In this document: piece by piece, positions 27,920 through 36,772 of the stretch | Layout of the letters: every line of letters starts with the position of its first letter | How positions within the stretch are numbered: the first letter of the stretch is position 1 | NCBI GenBank assembly: GCA_020638465.1 | Contig: JACKIM010000001.1 | Location: 1,868,501 to 1,932,500 of the forward strand | Reading direction: 5' to 3' | DNA: 64,000 nucleotides | Origin: Geminicoccaceae bacterium | GTDB taxonomy: Bacteria > Pseudomonadota > Alphaproteobacteria > Geminicoccales > Geminicoccaceae | The notes under the pieces: generated by a model | What the model was told of the DNA's origin: nothing | Database searches by the model: none | The model's input: only the letters and a program-made list of their open reading frames with translations | Position numbers and translations under genes: made by a program

Positions 27920-29178
27920 GCGCTGCTCCCCAACTGGTTCTTGTCATGATCGGGCGAAACTACCAGTCGTGATCGTATCGGGCGAGGGGTGTCAGGATCC
28001 ACGCAGAGCATCGCCAGGACCAGCATCATCATGGTGCTGTTGTAGATCATGTTGAAATGGTTCTGCAAAAGGCTCTGCGCGATCATGTCGGCAGTCAGGA
28101 GCAGAACGAAGGCGCGCTCGCGCGGGTCGGTGGTCCGGGCGGCCTTGTGCAGCGCTCGTCGTGTCATTCCGCCGATGAGCAGAACGACGAGTGCGAGGCC
28201 GGGGAACCCCGCCTCGACGTGGAATCGCACGAATTCGTTGTGCGGCCACTCAAGCAACCGACCATCGGCAATCCAGGGACGACCGTCCTGCATGATGTCG
28301 CGCACGGTACCGATACCATGGCCGAGTGGCGTGTCGCCTGCAAGCGTCAGCCAGTAGGCCAGGCTGTGAAGGCGGCCTGAACTGTAGTCGTCATCGTAGG
28401 CGCCGGTGAGACGCAGGAAATAGGTATCGCTGATGAACAGTGTATGCAGGCCGAACGCGAGGGTCAGCACCAGTGCCGCACCGAGGACGATGCGTATCTG
28501 CCGGTGCCGGTCCGGACCGGCGATAATCGATAGTGCGGCCATGACCAGCAGGGTCATGATGGCCGTCCGTGTTCCGCTCAGCATGACCTGTAGCAGGGCG
28601 AGTGTGGCGATGCCCATATCGGCTGTCCTTGGCAGTCCACGCTTGGCACGGGCTTCGCCTGCGGCCAGCATGAAGGTGATGGTTCCAAGGCTGGCCTGGG
28701 CGACCACCGACCCTGTCAGGTCGAGCCGCGACGAGAGGGTATCGTCATCGGCGGACGTGAGATCACCTGCATGGAGGATCGTCAGCACGAGTGTATGCAA
28801 GGCGAGCAGCACATAGATCAGACGGCGAAGATCGACGCCTATCATGACGTGACGCAGGCTCGGCGCAGCGGCGATGGCAAGGATCGGCAGCAGGATCTTG
28901 TAGTCGAGCGGGTCGAAACTGCCATCCATGTCCATGAAGGCCATGATCGACACGAGCCAGAAAAGCACGACGGGCAGATCCTGTTCGCAACGACGAAAGC
29001 GCGGCCTTGCGGCGACAGCTGCTGCGATCAATGCCATGAATACCATTGAAAATCCGAACATCCTCCACGACTGAAGATCGTAGAGGGCGGCCGTGGAGGA
29101 CGACACGAACAGGAATGCCGTGGCTAGAATGAAGAGCAGTCGGATCATCATCGCTCTGAAATCTGGACGGGTGTGCAT
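27883..29178 (-). CDS. O-antigen ligase-like membrane protein (Wzy/WaaL family)
   Basis: A 431-residue polytopic inner-membrane protein with about ten hydrophobic segments, the first at residues 11-30. The periplasmic loop has WPHNEFVRFHVEAGFPGLALVV, the H-N...G-G-L pattern of the Wzy_C domain in O-antigen ligases and polymerases. It probably links or polymerises a lipid-carried glycan. Its position next to the Alg14/Alg13 cassette on the other strand supports a surface polysaccharide role. Confidence 0.82.
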   Translation of the reverse strand: MHTRPDFRAMMIRLLFILATAFLFVSSSTAALYDLQSWRMFGFSMVFMALIAAAVAARPRFRRCEQDLPVVLFWLVSIMAFMDMDGSFDPLDYKILLPILAIAAAPSLRHVMIGVDLRRLIYVLLALHTLVLTILHAGDLTSADDDTLSSRLDLTGSVVAQASLGTITFMLAAGEARAKRGLPRTADMGIATLALLQVMLSGTRTAIMTLLVMAALSIIAGPDRHRQIRIVLGAALVLTLAFGLHTLFISDTYFLRLTGAYDDDYSSGRLHSLAYWLTLAGDTPLGHGIGTVRDIMQDGRPWIADGRLLEWPHNEFVRFHVEAGFPGLALVVLLIGGMTRRALHKAARTTDPRERAFVLLLTADMIAQSLLQNHFNMIYNSTMMMLVLAMLCVDPDTPRPIRSRLVVSPDHDKNQLGSSACRAGPNLPSMT

Positions 29179-29238
29179 CGCCGCTCATACTAGCATCAGA
29201 CTTGACTGAAAATTCAACTAATGATTGAATAAACCGCA

Positions 29239-29937
29239 ATGAATTTTGCGTGTGATGTCATGCACCCCAAGGTCAAGACCTTCCCTTTGATCGATCCGGA
29301 TGGGTCGCTGGCGTGGCTCGGAAGTTCCTGCGCGTTCATCCTGGCCGCGAACTGGTGGTTGCAGGGGGTGCGCGGGATGGATCGCAAGGAGTGGCTGTTC
29401 CGCTTTTCGCTCGAAGCGCTGGCGGCCGTCATCCTGGCGGGCGGAATGCTTCACGATGGTGCCTCGCCATTCACCGCGTGGCTCGTGGGCCTCATTGTCG
29501 CCCACAACCTGAATTTCTCGTTCAACGGCCAGTTCTGGGTCTGCGCCCGGTACTGCCGCTTCTATCGACGGCCACCTGCGGTCGTGGCCGCCTGGCGGGA
29601 TCGCTGCTTTGCCGAAATCGCGGCATTGCCGTGGCTCGACGAGGCGGTATGCATCGGCTCGCAGGCCCGTGGCGGCAATATGCCAACACCGCGCTCGGAC
29701 ATCGACCTTCGAGTGTTTTTCGCCGGAGGATTCGTGAACTGGCTCCGGGTCAACGGACTGCTCCTGCGCCTGCGCGCCACAGCCTTTGTCGGCGGTATTC
29801 CGCTCGATCTCTATGCCTATGAACGTCCGGACGCCCTTGGTCGCTTCGATTTGTGCGAACCGGTCGCCATCATCGTCGACCGCCGAGGCCGACTTGCCGG
29901 CCTGCTCGGCAGGCGCGGATACAGGGCTTTTCCATGA
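29239..29937 (+). CDS. Membrane-anchored nucleotidyltransferase-like protein
   Basis: A 232-residue protein with hydrophobic segments in the first half (about residues 27-45 and 52-90). The soluble half has a minimal nucleotidyltransferase motif, IGSQARGGNMPTPRSDIDLRVFF, with the GSxARG and D-x-D elements of the Pol-beta-type fold. I know no named gene with this combination. Its stop overlaps the Alg14-like gene (ATGA), so it is part of that three-gene cassette. It may transfer a nucleotide or phosphate to a lipid or sugar; that is inference. No clear Shine-Dalgarno precedes ATG 29239. Confidence 0.65.
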   Translation: MNFACDVMHPKVKTFPLIDPDGSLAWLGSSCAFILAANWWLQGVRGMDRKEWLFRFSLEALAAVILAGGMLHDGASPFTAWLVGLIVAHNLNFSFNGQFWVCARYCRFYRRPPAVVAAWRDRCFAEIAALPWLDEAVCIGSQARGGNMPTPRSDIDLRVFFAGGFVNWLRVNGLLLRLRATAFVGGIPLDLYAYERPDALGRFDLCEPVAIIVDRRGRLAGLLGRRGYRAFP

Positions 29938-30410
29938 TGCTTCTCACCGAGCATCGCCGGACCTGTTTCGCCTGTTCACCGGGCGGTCATCGCGCGGAAC
30001 TCTTGCGGGCGGTTGACGGTATCGAGTTCACCGATCGTTTTGACGCGACCTTCAGGAGCGATCACGATGACAACAGTGGCACCGCGCCGGCACCAGCCCG
30101 CATCTGGTACCTGTGCCACCCGCGCCGCTCACCCTTGCGTCTGCTTCTCAACATTCTGCAGACACTCGTCATGATCTGCCGCGAGCGGCCGCATCTCATC
30201 ATTTCGACAGGTGCCGATGTTGCCCTGGCAACGGTGGTTTTCGGCAGACTGTTCGGCGCGAAGGTGATCTTCATCGAGAGTGCGGGCAGTTTCGGTCCGA
30301 CATTGTCCGGTCGGCTGGCCTATCCCTTCGCCCATCTGTTCATCATTCCATGGCCCGAGCAACGGATTGCCTATCCGCGGGCGGTGATTGCCCGGGGATT
30401 GCTCTTTTGA
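29934..30410 (+). CDS. Alg14-like (PssD/EpsF-type) glycosyltransferase subunit
   Basis: A 158-residue protein with the Alg14 pattern: an N-terminal nucleotide-sugar fold loop CFACSPGGHRAELLRA, the membrane-associated segment LRLLLNILQTLVMICRERP, LIISTGADVALATVVFGRLFGAKVIFIESAG and a C-terminal membrane-binding end. Alg14 anchors the catalytic Alg13 subunit and binds the lipid acceptor. ATG 29934 overlaps the upstream stop as ATGA, and its own stop overlaps the Alg13-like start as TTGA. Confidence 0.82.
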   Translation: MMLLTEHRRTCFACSPGGHRAELLRAVDGIEFTDRFDATFRSDHDDNSGTAPAPARIWYLCHPRRSPLRLLLNILQTLVMICRERPHLIISTGADVALATVVFGRLFGAKVIFIESAGSFGPTLSGRLAYPFAHLFIIPWPEQRIAYPRAVIARGLLF

Positions 30411-30883
30411 TCGTTGTGGCCGTCGGCACATTCATCCACGGGTATGACGAACTGGTGCAGGCTGCCGATCACGCGGCTGCCGCGCTGGCCCTCGATGCTT
30501 TCGCCCAGATCGGTCATTCGAGTGTCCTTCCCCGGCACATGCAATGGGAACGTTTCCTGCCGCGCATGGCGCTGCTCGAACGGTTGCACGGTTGCGAGTT
30601 GTTGATCGCCCATGCAGGTGTCGGACTGGTCCGCGATGCCGTCGAGGCGCGATGCCGGCTGCTGCTGGTACCGCGCAGGGGACCGAACACGCCTGGCCAT
30701 CCGATCAACGATCAACGACCGTTCGCGCGCAAGCTCGCCTGCCATCTGCCTGTCACCGTCTGCGAGCAGCCGGCCGATCTTGTCGATTGGGTAAAAGTTG
30801 CCCTGTCGAGACCGGCACCAGATGTCGAACTGCCTGCATTCGAAGCTCCGCGAATCATCGCCGACTATCTGATGAAGACCTGA
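30407..30883 (+). CDS. Alg13-like (PssE-type) glycosyltransferase subunit
   Basis: A 158-residue GT-B C-terminal half: start block IVVAVGTFIHGYDELVQAAD, then AQIGHSSVLPRH, CELLIAHAGVGLVRDAVEARCRLLLVPRRG and HPINDQRPFARKLA, which form the nucleotide-sugar site of Alg13/PssE. The start is TTG 30407, overlapping the Alg14-like stop, and gives the standard family N-terminus. Together with the Alg14-like subunit it should add the second sugar to an undecaprenyl-linked glycan. Confidence 0.82.
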   Translation: MIVVAVGTFIHGYDELVQAADHAAAALALDAFAQIGHSSVLPRHMQWERFLPRMALLERLHGCELLIAHAGVGLVRDAVEARCRLLLVPRRGPNTPGHPINDQRPFARKLACHLPVTVCEQPADLVDWVKVALSRPAPDVELPAFEAPRIIADYLMKT

Positions 30884-30934
30884 AGGGCAGGCATTCCACT
30901 TGACCGGTTCCATCGTGCATCGCACATAGCAGCC

Positions 30935-32818
30935 ATGGTCGAGCAAGCTGCCTATCGCACCGACCAGGCGGAGGAGCTTGGTGGTGCGACACTGATCCGT
31001 AACTATCTTCGCACCCTGCCGAGCGGGCCCGGTGTCTACCGGATGTTCGACGGCAAGGGGCAGTTGCTCTATGTCGGCAAGGCCAAGTCCCTGAAAAAGC
31101 GCGTGGCCTCCTACACCAAGCCGCAGGCGCTCACGGTCAGGTTGCAGCGCATGGTCGCGCTGACCCGGTCGATGGAGTTCGTCACCACCACGAGCGAGGT
31201 CGAGGCTCTGCTGCTGGAATCCAACCTGATCAAGCGGCACCGTCCATCCTTCAATATTGTCCTGCGCGACGACAAGAGTTTCCCCTATATCGCCCTGCGG
31301 CTCGACCATGATTTCCCGATGATTTCCAAGCATCGTGGCGCCAAGCGCGACAGGACCGAATATTTCGGTCCGTTTGCGTCGGCGACCGCCGTCAATGATA
31401 CCCTGAACGCGCTCTTGCGGGCCTTTCCGCTCCGCAACTGTTCGGATGCGATCTTTTCCAGTCGGACACGGCCCTGTCTGCAATATCAGATCAAGCGCTG
31501 TTCCGCGCCGTGCGTGGATCGGATCTCGCAGGACGATTACGGTGAACTGGTCAAGGAGGTCCGCGGTTTTCTCAAGGGGAGCACGCGCGAGGTCCAGGAA
31601 CGGTTGCAGGCGGACATGCACGCGGCAGCGGAAAATCTCGACTTCGAGAAGGCCGCCATGTTGCGCGATCGGCTGCGGGGGATCGCCCATGTTGCCAGTC
31701 GTCAGGGGATCAATACCACTTCGGTGGAAGACGCCGACATCATCGCCCTGCACAGCGAGGGAGGAGAAGCCTGCGTGCAGGTTTTCTTCTATCGGGGAGG
31801 GCGCAATTACGGCAATCGCGCGTATTTTCCTGCCCATACCCGCGATTCCGACGATGCCGACATCCTTTCGGCCTTCGCGGCGCAATTCTATGCGGAACGG
31901 ACAGCGCCGCGCGAGGTCCTGCTCGGATCAGCCGTCAGCGATCAGGAACTGCTCGCCGAAGCGCTGTCCAGCCGTGGCGGGCATCGTGTCCACCTGCACA
32001 TTCCCCAGCGTGGGGAAAAGAAGCAATTGGTCGACATCGCCCGTCACAACGCCCAGCAGGCGCTGGCGCGGCGCATGGCCGAGCAGGCGTCTCAGGCAGC
32101 GGTGCTGGCCCAGCTGGCGGAACGCTTCGATCTGGCCGGACCGCCCGGACGTATCGAGGTTTACGATAACAGCCACATCCAGGGCCGCCACGCGGTCGGA
32201 GCTTTCATCGTCGCCGGCCGTGATGGCTTTGACCGCAAGTCCTATCGTACATTCACCATCAAGGATGCCGATGTCGAACCAGGTGACGATTACGGCATGA
32301 TGCGCGAGGTGCTGCGCCGCCGTTTCAGCCGGCTGCTCCGCGACGACCCGGACCGCGAGCATGGGACATGGCCCGATCTGGTGCTGATCGACGGCGGGGC
32401 CGGGCAGCTGTCCTCGGTGGAAGGCGTGATGAACGAACTCGGTATCGTGGACCAGGCCATCATCGGCGTGGCCAAGGGCCCCAATCGCGATGCCGGCGAG
32501 GAACGCTTCTTCATGAAGGGGCATGAGCCACGCAGTCTCAACGCACGTGATCCGGTGCTCTACTATTTGCAAAGGTTGCGCGATGAGGCGCATCGTTTCG
32601 TCATCAACACCCACCGCGGCAAGCGCGGCAAGGCCATGGCCGTGTCGGCTCTGGACCAGATCGCCGGCATCGGCGGCAAGCGCAAGAAGGCGCTGCTGAG
32701 CCATTTCGGCTCGGTACGCGAGATCCAGGGTGCATCGCTGCACGATCTCGAACAGGTGCCGGGCATCAACAAGGCTGTCGCTCGTGCCATTCATGATCAT
32801 TTCCACGAACAGGGCTGA
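30935..32818 (+). CDS. uvrC: Excinuclease ABC subunit C
   Basis: The 627-residue UvrC cuts both sides of a lesion bound by UvrB. Domains in order: GIY-YIG nuclease (GPGVYRMFDGKGQLLYVGKA, residues about 28-50), UVR/UvrB-binding motif (LQADMHAAAENLDFEKAAMLRDRL), RNase H-like endonuclease (EVYDNSHIQGRHAVGAFIVA; DLVLIDGGAGQL), and C-terminal helix-hairpin-helix pair (LDQIAGIGGKRKKALLSHFGS; LEQVPGINKAVARAIHDHF). Length is normal. In many alphaproteobacteria pgsA follows; here moaD follows directly. Confidence 0.97.
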   Translation: MVEQAAYRTDQAEELGGATLIRNYLRTLPSGPGVYRMFDGKGQLLYVGKAKSLKKRVASYTKPQALTVRLQRMVALTRSMEFVTTTSEVEALLLESNLIKRHRPSFNIVLRDDKSFPYIALRLDHDFPMISKHRGAKRDRTEYFGPFASATAVNDTLNALLRAFPLRNCSDAIFSSRTRPCLQYQIKRCSAPCVDRISQDDYGELVKEVRGFLKGSTREVQERLQADMHAAAENLDFEKAAMLRDRLRGIAHVASRQGINTTSVEDADIIALHSEGGEACVQVFFYRGGRNYGNRAYFPAHTRDSDDADILSAFAAQFYAERTAPREVLLGSAVSDQELLAEALSSRGGHRVHLHIPQRGEKKQLVDIARHNAQQALARRMAEQASQAAVLAQLAERFDLAGPPGRIEVYDNSHIQGRHAVGAFIVAGRDGFDRKSYRTFTIKDADVEPGDDYGMMREVLRRRFSRLLRDDPDREHGTWPDLVLIDGGAGQLSSVEGVMNELGIVDQAIIGVAKGPNRDAGEERFFMKGHEPRSLNARDPVLYYLQRLRDEAHRFVINTHRGKRGKAMAVSALDQIAGIGGKRKKALLSHFGSVREIQGASLHDLEQVPGINKAVARAIHDHFHEQG

Positions 32819-32839
32819 TCAAGAAAGGGGGGATTTCTC

Positions 32840-33091
32840 ATGAAGATTCGTTATTTCGCCTGGCTGCGGCAGCGCACCGGTTGTTCGCAGGAGGAAGTCG
32901 AGCTGCCGCAGGATGTGGCGACGGTGGCCGATCTTATGGCCTGGGTCGGCGAGCGCCACCCGCGCTTCTCCGAGGCCTGCGAGGCGAAGGGGGTGGTGCG
33001 CTGTGCGCTCAATCAGGAATATGTCGAGCGCGACGCACCGGTGTCGGATGGTGACGAAATCGCCTTCTTCCCGCCCGTGACCGGAGGCTGA
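32840..33091 (+). CDS. moaD: Molybdopterin synthase sulfur carrier subunit
   Basis: An 83-residue ubiquitin-like protein that ends in the obligatory VTGG. It starts IRYFAWLRQRTGCSQEEVELP and has FCALNQEYV-type core and DGDEIAFFPPVTGG tail. Thiocarboxylated by MoeB, it donates sulfur to precursor Z through MoaE. Preceded by GGGGGG-rich Shine-Dalgarno; one base separates it from moaE. Confidence 0.95.
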   Translation: MKIRYFAWLRQRTGCSQEEVELPQDVATVADLMAWVGERHPRFSEACEAKGVVRCALNQEYVERDAPVSDGDEIAFFPPVTGG

Positions 33092-33092
33092 A

Positions 33093-33542
33093 ATGACCGT
33101 GCGCGTGCAGGAGGCGCCGTTCGACGCCGGGGTCGAGATCAACGGTTTCTGCGCCGGTGATCATGGCATTGGCGGGGTCGCAACCTTCATCGGTCTTGTC
33201 CGCGACATGCATGGTGAATCGGCTGTGCATGCGATAACGCTCGAACACTATCCGGGCATGACGGAGCGGCAGCTTGAATCGATCGAGACCGAAGCCCGCG
33301 AGCGCTGGCCACTCAGCCGCAGTCTCATCATCCATCGCCATGGCCGCATGTTGCCGGGCGAACCCATCGTGCTGGTGGCGACGGCTTCGGCCCATCGCGC
33401 TGCCGCACTCGACGCCTGCGCCTTCCTCATCGACTGGCTGAAGACGAAGGCGCCATTCTGGAAGCTGGAGGAGGGGCCCGACGGCGAACGCTGGGTCGAT
33501 GCCCGGGAGAGCGACGAAGAGGCGGCTGCCCGCTGGTCCTAG
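33093..33542 (+). CDS. moaE: Molybdopterin synthase catalytic subunit
   Basis: A 149-residue MoaE: VQEAPFDAGVEINGF start, GGVATFIGLVRD, the ALEHYPGM-type block (here TLEHYPGMTERQLESIE), RHGRMLPGEPIVLVATASAHRAAALDACAFLIDWLKTKAPFWKLE with the catalytic Lys pair. With MoaD it forms the dithiolene of molybdopterin. It fits the demand from the molybdenum enzyme and the cofactor nucleotide-transferase also found in this window. Confidence 0.95.
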   Translation: MTVRVQEAPFDAGVEINGFCAGDHGIGGVATFIGLVRDMHGESAVHAITLEHYPGMTERQLESIETEARERWPLSRSLIIHRHGRMLPGEPIVLVATASAHRAAALDACAFLIDWLKTKAPFWKLEEGPDGERWVDARESDEEAAARWS

Positions 33543-33570
33543 ATTGTTTGTTCAATAAATCGATAGAAGT

Positions 33571-33589
33571 GGAACAAATATTCCGGAAT
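33571..33589. promoter_or_regulatory. Candidate IolR-type operator upstream of iolD
   Basis: GGAACAAATATTCC (33571-33584) is a GGAA-N6-TTCC palindrome that runs into a second perfect palindrome, ATTCCGGAAT (33580-33589). As I recall, GGAA-N6-TTCC is the motif reported for the RpiR-type repressor IolR in Sinorhizobium. It lies just upstream of the candidate -35 box of iolD. Confidence 0.5.
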
Positions 33590-33594
33590 TCGGG

Positions 33595-33625
33595 TTCACG
33601 CTCCTGTTGCTTGGCGCTATATAAG
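33595..33625 (+). promoter_or_regulatory. Candidate promoter of iolD
   Basis: TTCACG (33595-33600) and TATATA (33618-33623) with 17-base spacing; TATAAG two bases further also fits. It lies about 30 bases before the Shine-Dalgarno GGGAGGGAGG-like tract of iolD. Confidence 0.45.
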
Positions 33626-33652
33626 GAGCAATTGCGGGAGAGGGAGGAACGC

Positions 33653-35500
33653 ATGAGCACCGTACGTTTGACGATGGCCCAGGCCTTGGTGAAATTCCTG
33701 ATGGCCCAGCGCACCATTATCGATGGTCGGGAAGAGCCGCTGTTCCCGGGAGTTTTCGCCATCTTCGGCCATGGCAACGTCACCTGCCTCTCCGAGGCGC
33801 TGGAAGCCGTCAAGGAGGATTTCCCCACCTGGCGCGGCCAGAACGAGCAATCCATGGCGCTGGCCGCCATCGGCTTCGCCAAGGCCAAGAAGCGCCGCCA
33901 GGTCATGGTGGCCACCAGTTCGATCGGACCCGGTGCGCTCAACATGGTGACCGCTGCCGGCGTTGCCCATTCTAACCGGCTACCCGTCCTGATCATCTCC
34001 GGTGATACCTTTGCCAGCCGCTTCCCCGACCCGGTGCTCCAGCAGGTCGAGCATTTCGGCGATCCGACGATCACCGTCAACGACGCGTTCAAGGCCGTGA
34101 CCCGCTACTGGGACCGGATCGTCCGTCCCGAGCAGATCCTGCAAAGCCTGCCGCAGGCCGTGGCAACCCTGCTTGACCCCGCCGATTGCGGACCTGTCTT
34201 CCTCGGATTGGCGCAGGACACGCAGGGCGAGGCGTTCGACTACCCGACACGCTTCTTCGAAAGGGTCGTTCACAAGGCACCGCGCCCGCGGCCCGATCTC
34301 GATCAGGTGCAGGCGGCCGTCGAAAGGCTCAAGACCGCGAAGAAGCCGTTGATCGTCGCCGGTGGCGGTGTCCGCTACAGCGAGGCCGAGACCGAGGTGG
34401 CAGCCTTCGCGAAAAGGCATCGCATTCCGGTTGTCGAAACGATCGCTGGTCGCACCGTTCTTCTCCATGACGATCCCGTGAATTGCGGCCCCATCGGGGG
34501 CCTGGGCTCGTCCAGTGCCAACAGGCTGGCCGCCGAAGCGGATGTCGTCGTCGCCATCGGTAGCCGCTTGCAGGATTTCACCACCGGATCATGGTCACTT
34601 TTCGCGCCGGATTCGCAGTTCATCGGCGTCAATGCCGCCCGTTTCGATGCGCTCAAGCACAAGTCGCTGCCGGTCGTCGGCGATGCGAGGACCTGTGTCG
34701 CCGACCTCGATGCGGGTCTGGGCGACTGGCAGGCGCCACAGGCGTGGATGGATCACGGCAAGGCGCTTTATGGCGAATGGAATGCCTTCGTCGATGATCG
34801 TATCCGCCTCACCAATGCCGAGGTTGGCAGCTATGCGCAGGTGGTCGGCTCGGTGAACCGACTCAGTGGAGACCACGACCTGGCGCTCACGGCGGCTGGT
34901 GGGTTGCCTGGCGAACTGTGCATGAACTGGCGGGCGCGGGCGAGCAGCACGTTCGACTGCGAGTTCGGCTTTTCCTGCATGGGCTACGAGGTTGCCGGTG
35001 GCTGGGGGGCGAAGATGGCCGACCCGAACCGCGAGGTTGTCGTCATGGTCGGAGATGGCAGCTACATGATGATGAATTCCGATATCTACAGTTCGGTACT
35101 GACCGGTCACAAACTCATCGTCGTGGTCTGTGACAACGGTGGGTTTGCGGTCATCGACCGGTTGCAGCGGGCCAAGGGAACGCCCAGCTTCAACAACCTG
35201 CTGGCCGATTGCAAGGCCGACGGTGGGGTCGTTCCGATCGATTTTGCCAAGCATGCAGAAGCGATGGGGGCGGTCGGTATCAGCGTCAAATCGCTCGGCG
35301 AGTTCGAGGGTGCCTTCAAGGAGGCGCAGGCTGCCGACCGGACCGCTGTCATTCATGTCAGGGTGCAGGCGCGCGACTGGACCGAAGGTAACGGATCGTG
35401 GTGGGAATGCGGCACGCCCGAAATCAGCCAGCGACAGAGCGTGCAGGACGCCTACAAGGAGTATCTCGAAGGCAAGTCGCGTCAGCGCCTGGGTGTCTGA
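33653..35500 (+). CDS. iolD: 3D-(3,5/4)-trihydroxycyclohexane-1,2-dione acylhydrolase
   Basis: A 615-residue ThDP-dependent enzyme of myo-inositol catabolism. It hydrolyses the ring of trihydroxycyclohexanedione to 5-deoxyglucuronate. The N-terminus MSTVRLTMAQALVKFLMAQRT and the block GVFAIFGHGNVTCLSEALE are typical. The PP domain contains FSCMGYEVAGGWGAKMA and the ThDP/Mg motif VGDGSYMMMNSDIYSS...VCDNGG. In-frame codons run up to 33548, but ATG 33653 is preceded by GGGAGAGGGAGG. Only iolE follows; the rest of the pathway is elsewhere. Confidence 0.93.
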   Translation: MSTVRLTMAQALVKFLMAQRTIIDGREEPLFPGVFAIFGHGNVTCLSEALEAVKEDFPTWRGQNEQSMALAAIGFAKAKKRRQVMVATSSIGPGALNMVTAAGVAHSNRLPVLIISGDTFASRFPDPVLQQVEHFGDPTITVNDAFKAVTRYWDRIVRPEQILQSLPQAVATLLDPADCGPVFLGLAQDTQGEAFDYPTRFFERVVHKAPRPRPDLDQVQAAVERLKTAKKPLIVAGGGVRYSEAETEVAAFAKRHRIPVVETIAGRTVLLHDDPVNCGPIGGLGSSSANRLAAEADVVVAIGSRLQDFTTGSWSLFAPDSQFIGVNAARFDALKHKSLPVVGDARTCVADLDAGLGDWQAPQAWMDHGKALYGEWNAFVDDRIRLTNAEVGSYAQVVGSVNRLSGDHDLALTAAGGLPGELCMNWRARASSTFDCEFGFSCMGYEVAGGWGAKMADPNREVVVMVGDGSYMMMNSDIYSSVLTGHKLIVVVCDNGGFAVIDRLQRAKGTPSFNNLLADCKADGGVVPIDFAKHAEAMGAVGISVKSLGEFEGAFKEAQAADRTAVIHVRVQARDWTEGNGSWWECGTPEISQRQSVQDAYKEYLEGKSRQRLGV

Positions 35501-35726
35501 AGTACCTTCCGTTCAGCCAAGAATCGCCATGGCACATCCGTTCGGGCGTGCCGTGGAGATATTCCCCGGGTGGGTGGAATCGCGGGCTTCGATTCCTTCG
35601 GCCCTTTGCGTGACCAGGGCTTTTGCCTGGGGGAACTGCGAGAGAGCGCTTTGGCCGTGACATTTTTTTCGTTCTACTCGCGAAGGAAAGGTTCTAGACC
35701 GTCGCTCGAAGGTGGGGAGAACGATC

Positions 35727-36626
35727 ATGTCCATCAAGCTGGGCATTGCGCCAATCGGCTGGTCCAACGATGATCTTCCGGAACTCGGCGCGGACAACAC
35801 TCTTGAGAAATGTCTGAGCGAGGCGAAGAAAGCCGGCTATAGCGGCGTGGAGAAGGGCGGCAAGTTCCCGATGAATGCCGCCGAGCTGGGGCCTGTGCTT
35901 GACGGTCACGGTCTCCTGCTGGCCTCGGGCTGGTTTTCCGGCGGACTGCTGGACCTGACCATTGACGAGGAGAAGAAGCGCATCCAGCCCCAGCTGGAGC
36001 TTTATCAGGAACTGGGCGTTCCGGTGATGGTCTATGCCGAGACGACGGGCACCGTGCAGAACCGCATCGAGATTCCCGTTTCCCGGCGCCCCAGGCTCAA
36101 GGCCGATCACGTCCGCCGCTATGGCGAGAAGCTGACGGATTTTGCCGAATGGCTCGAAGCCGAGCAGTGCCCGATGACCTACCATCACCACATGGGTACG
36201 GTGATCGAGACCGAGGAAGAAATCGATCTTCTCATGGAGAACAGTGACGATGCTGTCGGGTTGTTGCTCGACACGGGTCATCTGACCTTCGCCGGTGGCG
36301 ACGTGTCGGCCACGACCCGCCGCTGGGGGCATCGTATCAATCACGTTCACGTCAAGGATATCCGTGCCGATGTGCTGGAGAAGCTCAGGGCGGAGGATTG
36401 GAGCTTCCTGAAGGGTGTTCTCGAAGGTGTGTTCACCGTTCCCGGCGATGGTTCGATCGACTTCCGTTCCTTCATGAAGGATCTCGATGCGATCGGTTAT
36501 TCGGGCTGGGTGATCGTCGAGGCCGAGCAGGACCCAGCCAAGGCCAACCCGTTGGAGATGGCGGAAATCGGCATGGCCGAACTGCGTGCTGCTGCTGCCG
36601 CCGCCGGGATCGAGATCGCGGGCTGA
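35727..36626 (+). CDS. iolE: Myo-inosose-2 dehydratase
   Basis: A 299-residue TIM-barrel enzyme of the xylose-isomerase-like family. It starts SIKLGIAPIGWSNDDLPELG, with GYSGVEKGGKFP, TYHHHMGTVIET, LLLDTGHLTFAGGD, VHVKDIR and the final block SGWVIVEAEQDPAKANPLEMA. It dehydrates 2-keto-myo-inositol to the diketone used by IolD. Start ATG 35727 follows GGTGGGGAG. The 226-base gap after iolD includes its own leader, so it may have its own promoter. Confidence 0.94.
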   Translation: MSIKLGIAPIGWSNDDLPELGADNTLEKCLSEAKKAGYSGVEKGGKFPMNAAELGPVLDGHGLLLASGWFSGGLLDLTIDEEKKRIQPQLELYQELGVPVMVYAETTGTVQNRIEIPVSRRPRLKADHVRRYGEKLTDFAEWLEAEQCPMTYHHHMGTVIETEEEIDLLMENSDDAVGLLLDTGHLTFAGGDVSATTRRWGHRINHVHVKDIRADVLEKLRAEDWSFLKGVLEGVFTVPGDGSIDFRSFMKDLDAIGYSGWVIVEAEQDPAKANPLEMAEIGMAELRAAAAAAGIEIAG

Positions 36627-36772
36627 GTTCGATCCGGGGCGCGTCGGAACATTGCCTCAAATTCCACGGACCATCACCGTTTGAAGGAGGCCGGGACCGC
36701 ATCGATGAAATGACAGTACCGTGTCAGGCGTCGGCGTCGCGTGGCAGCCGGGAGAATTTCGTCATTGCACTG

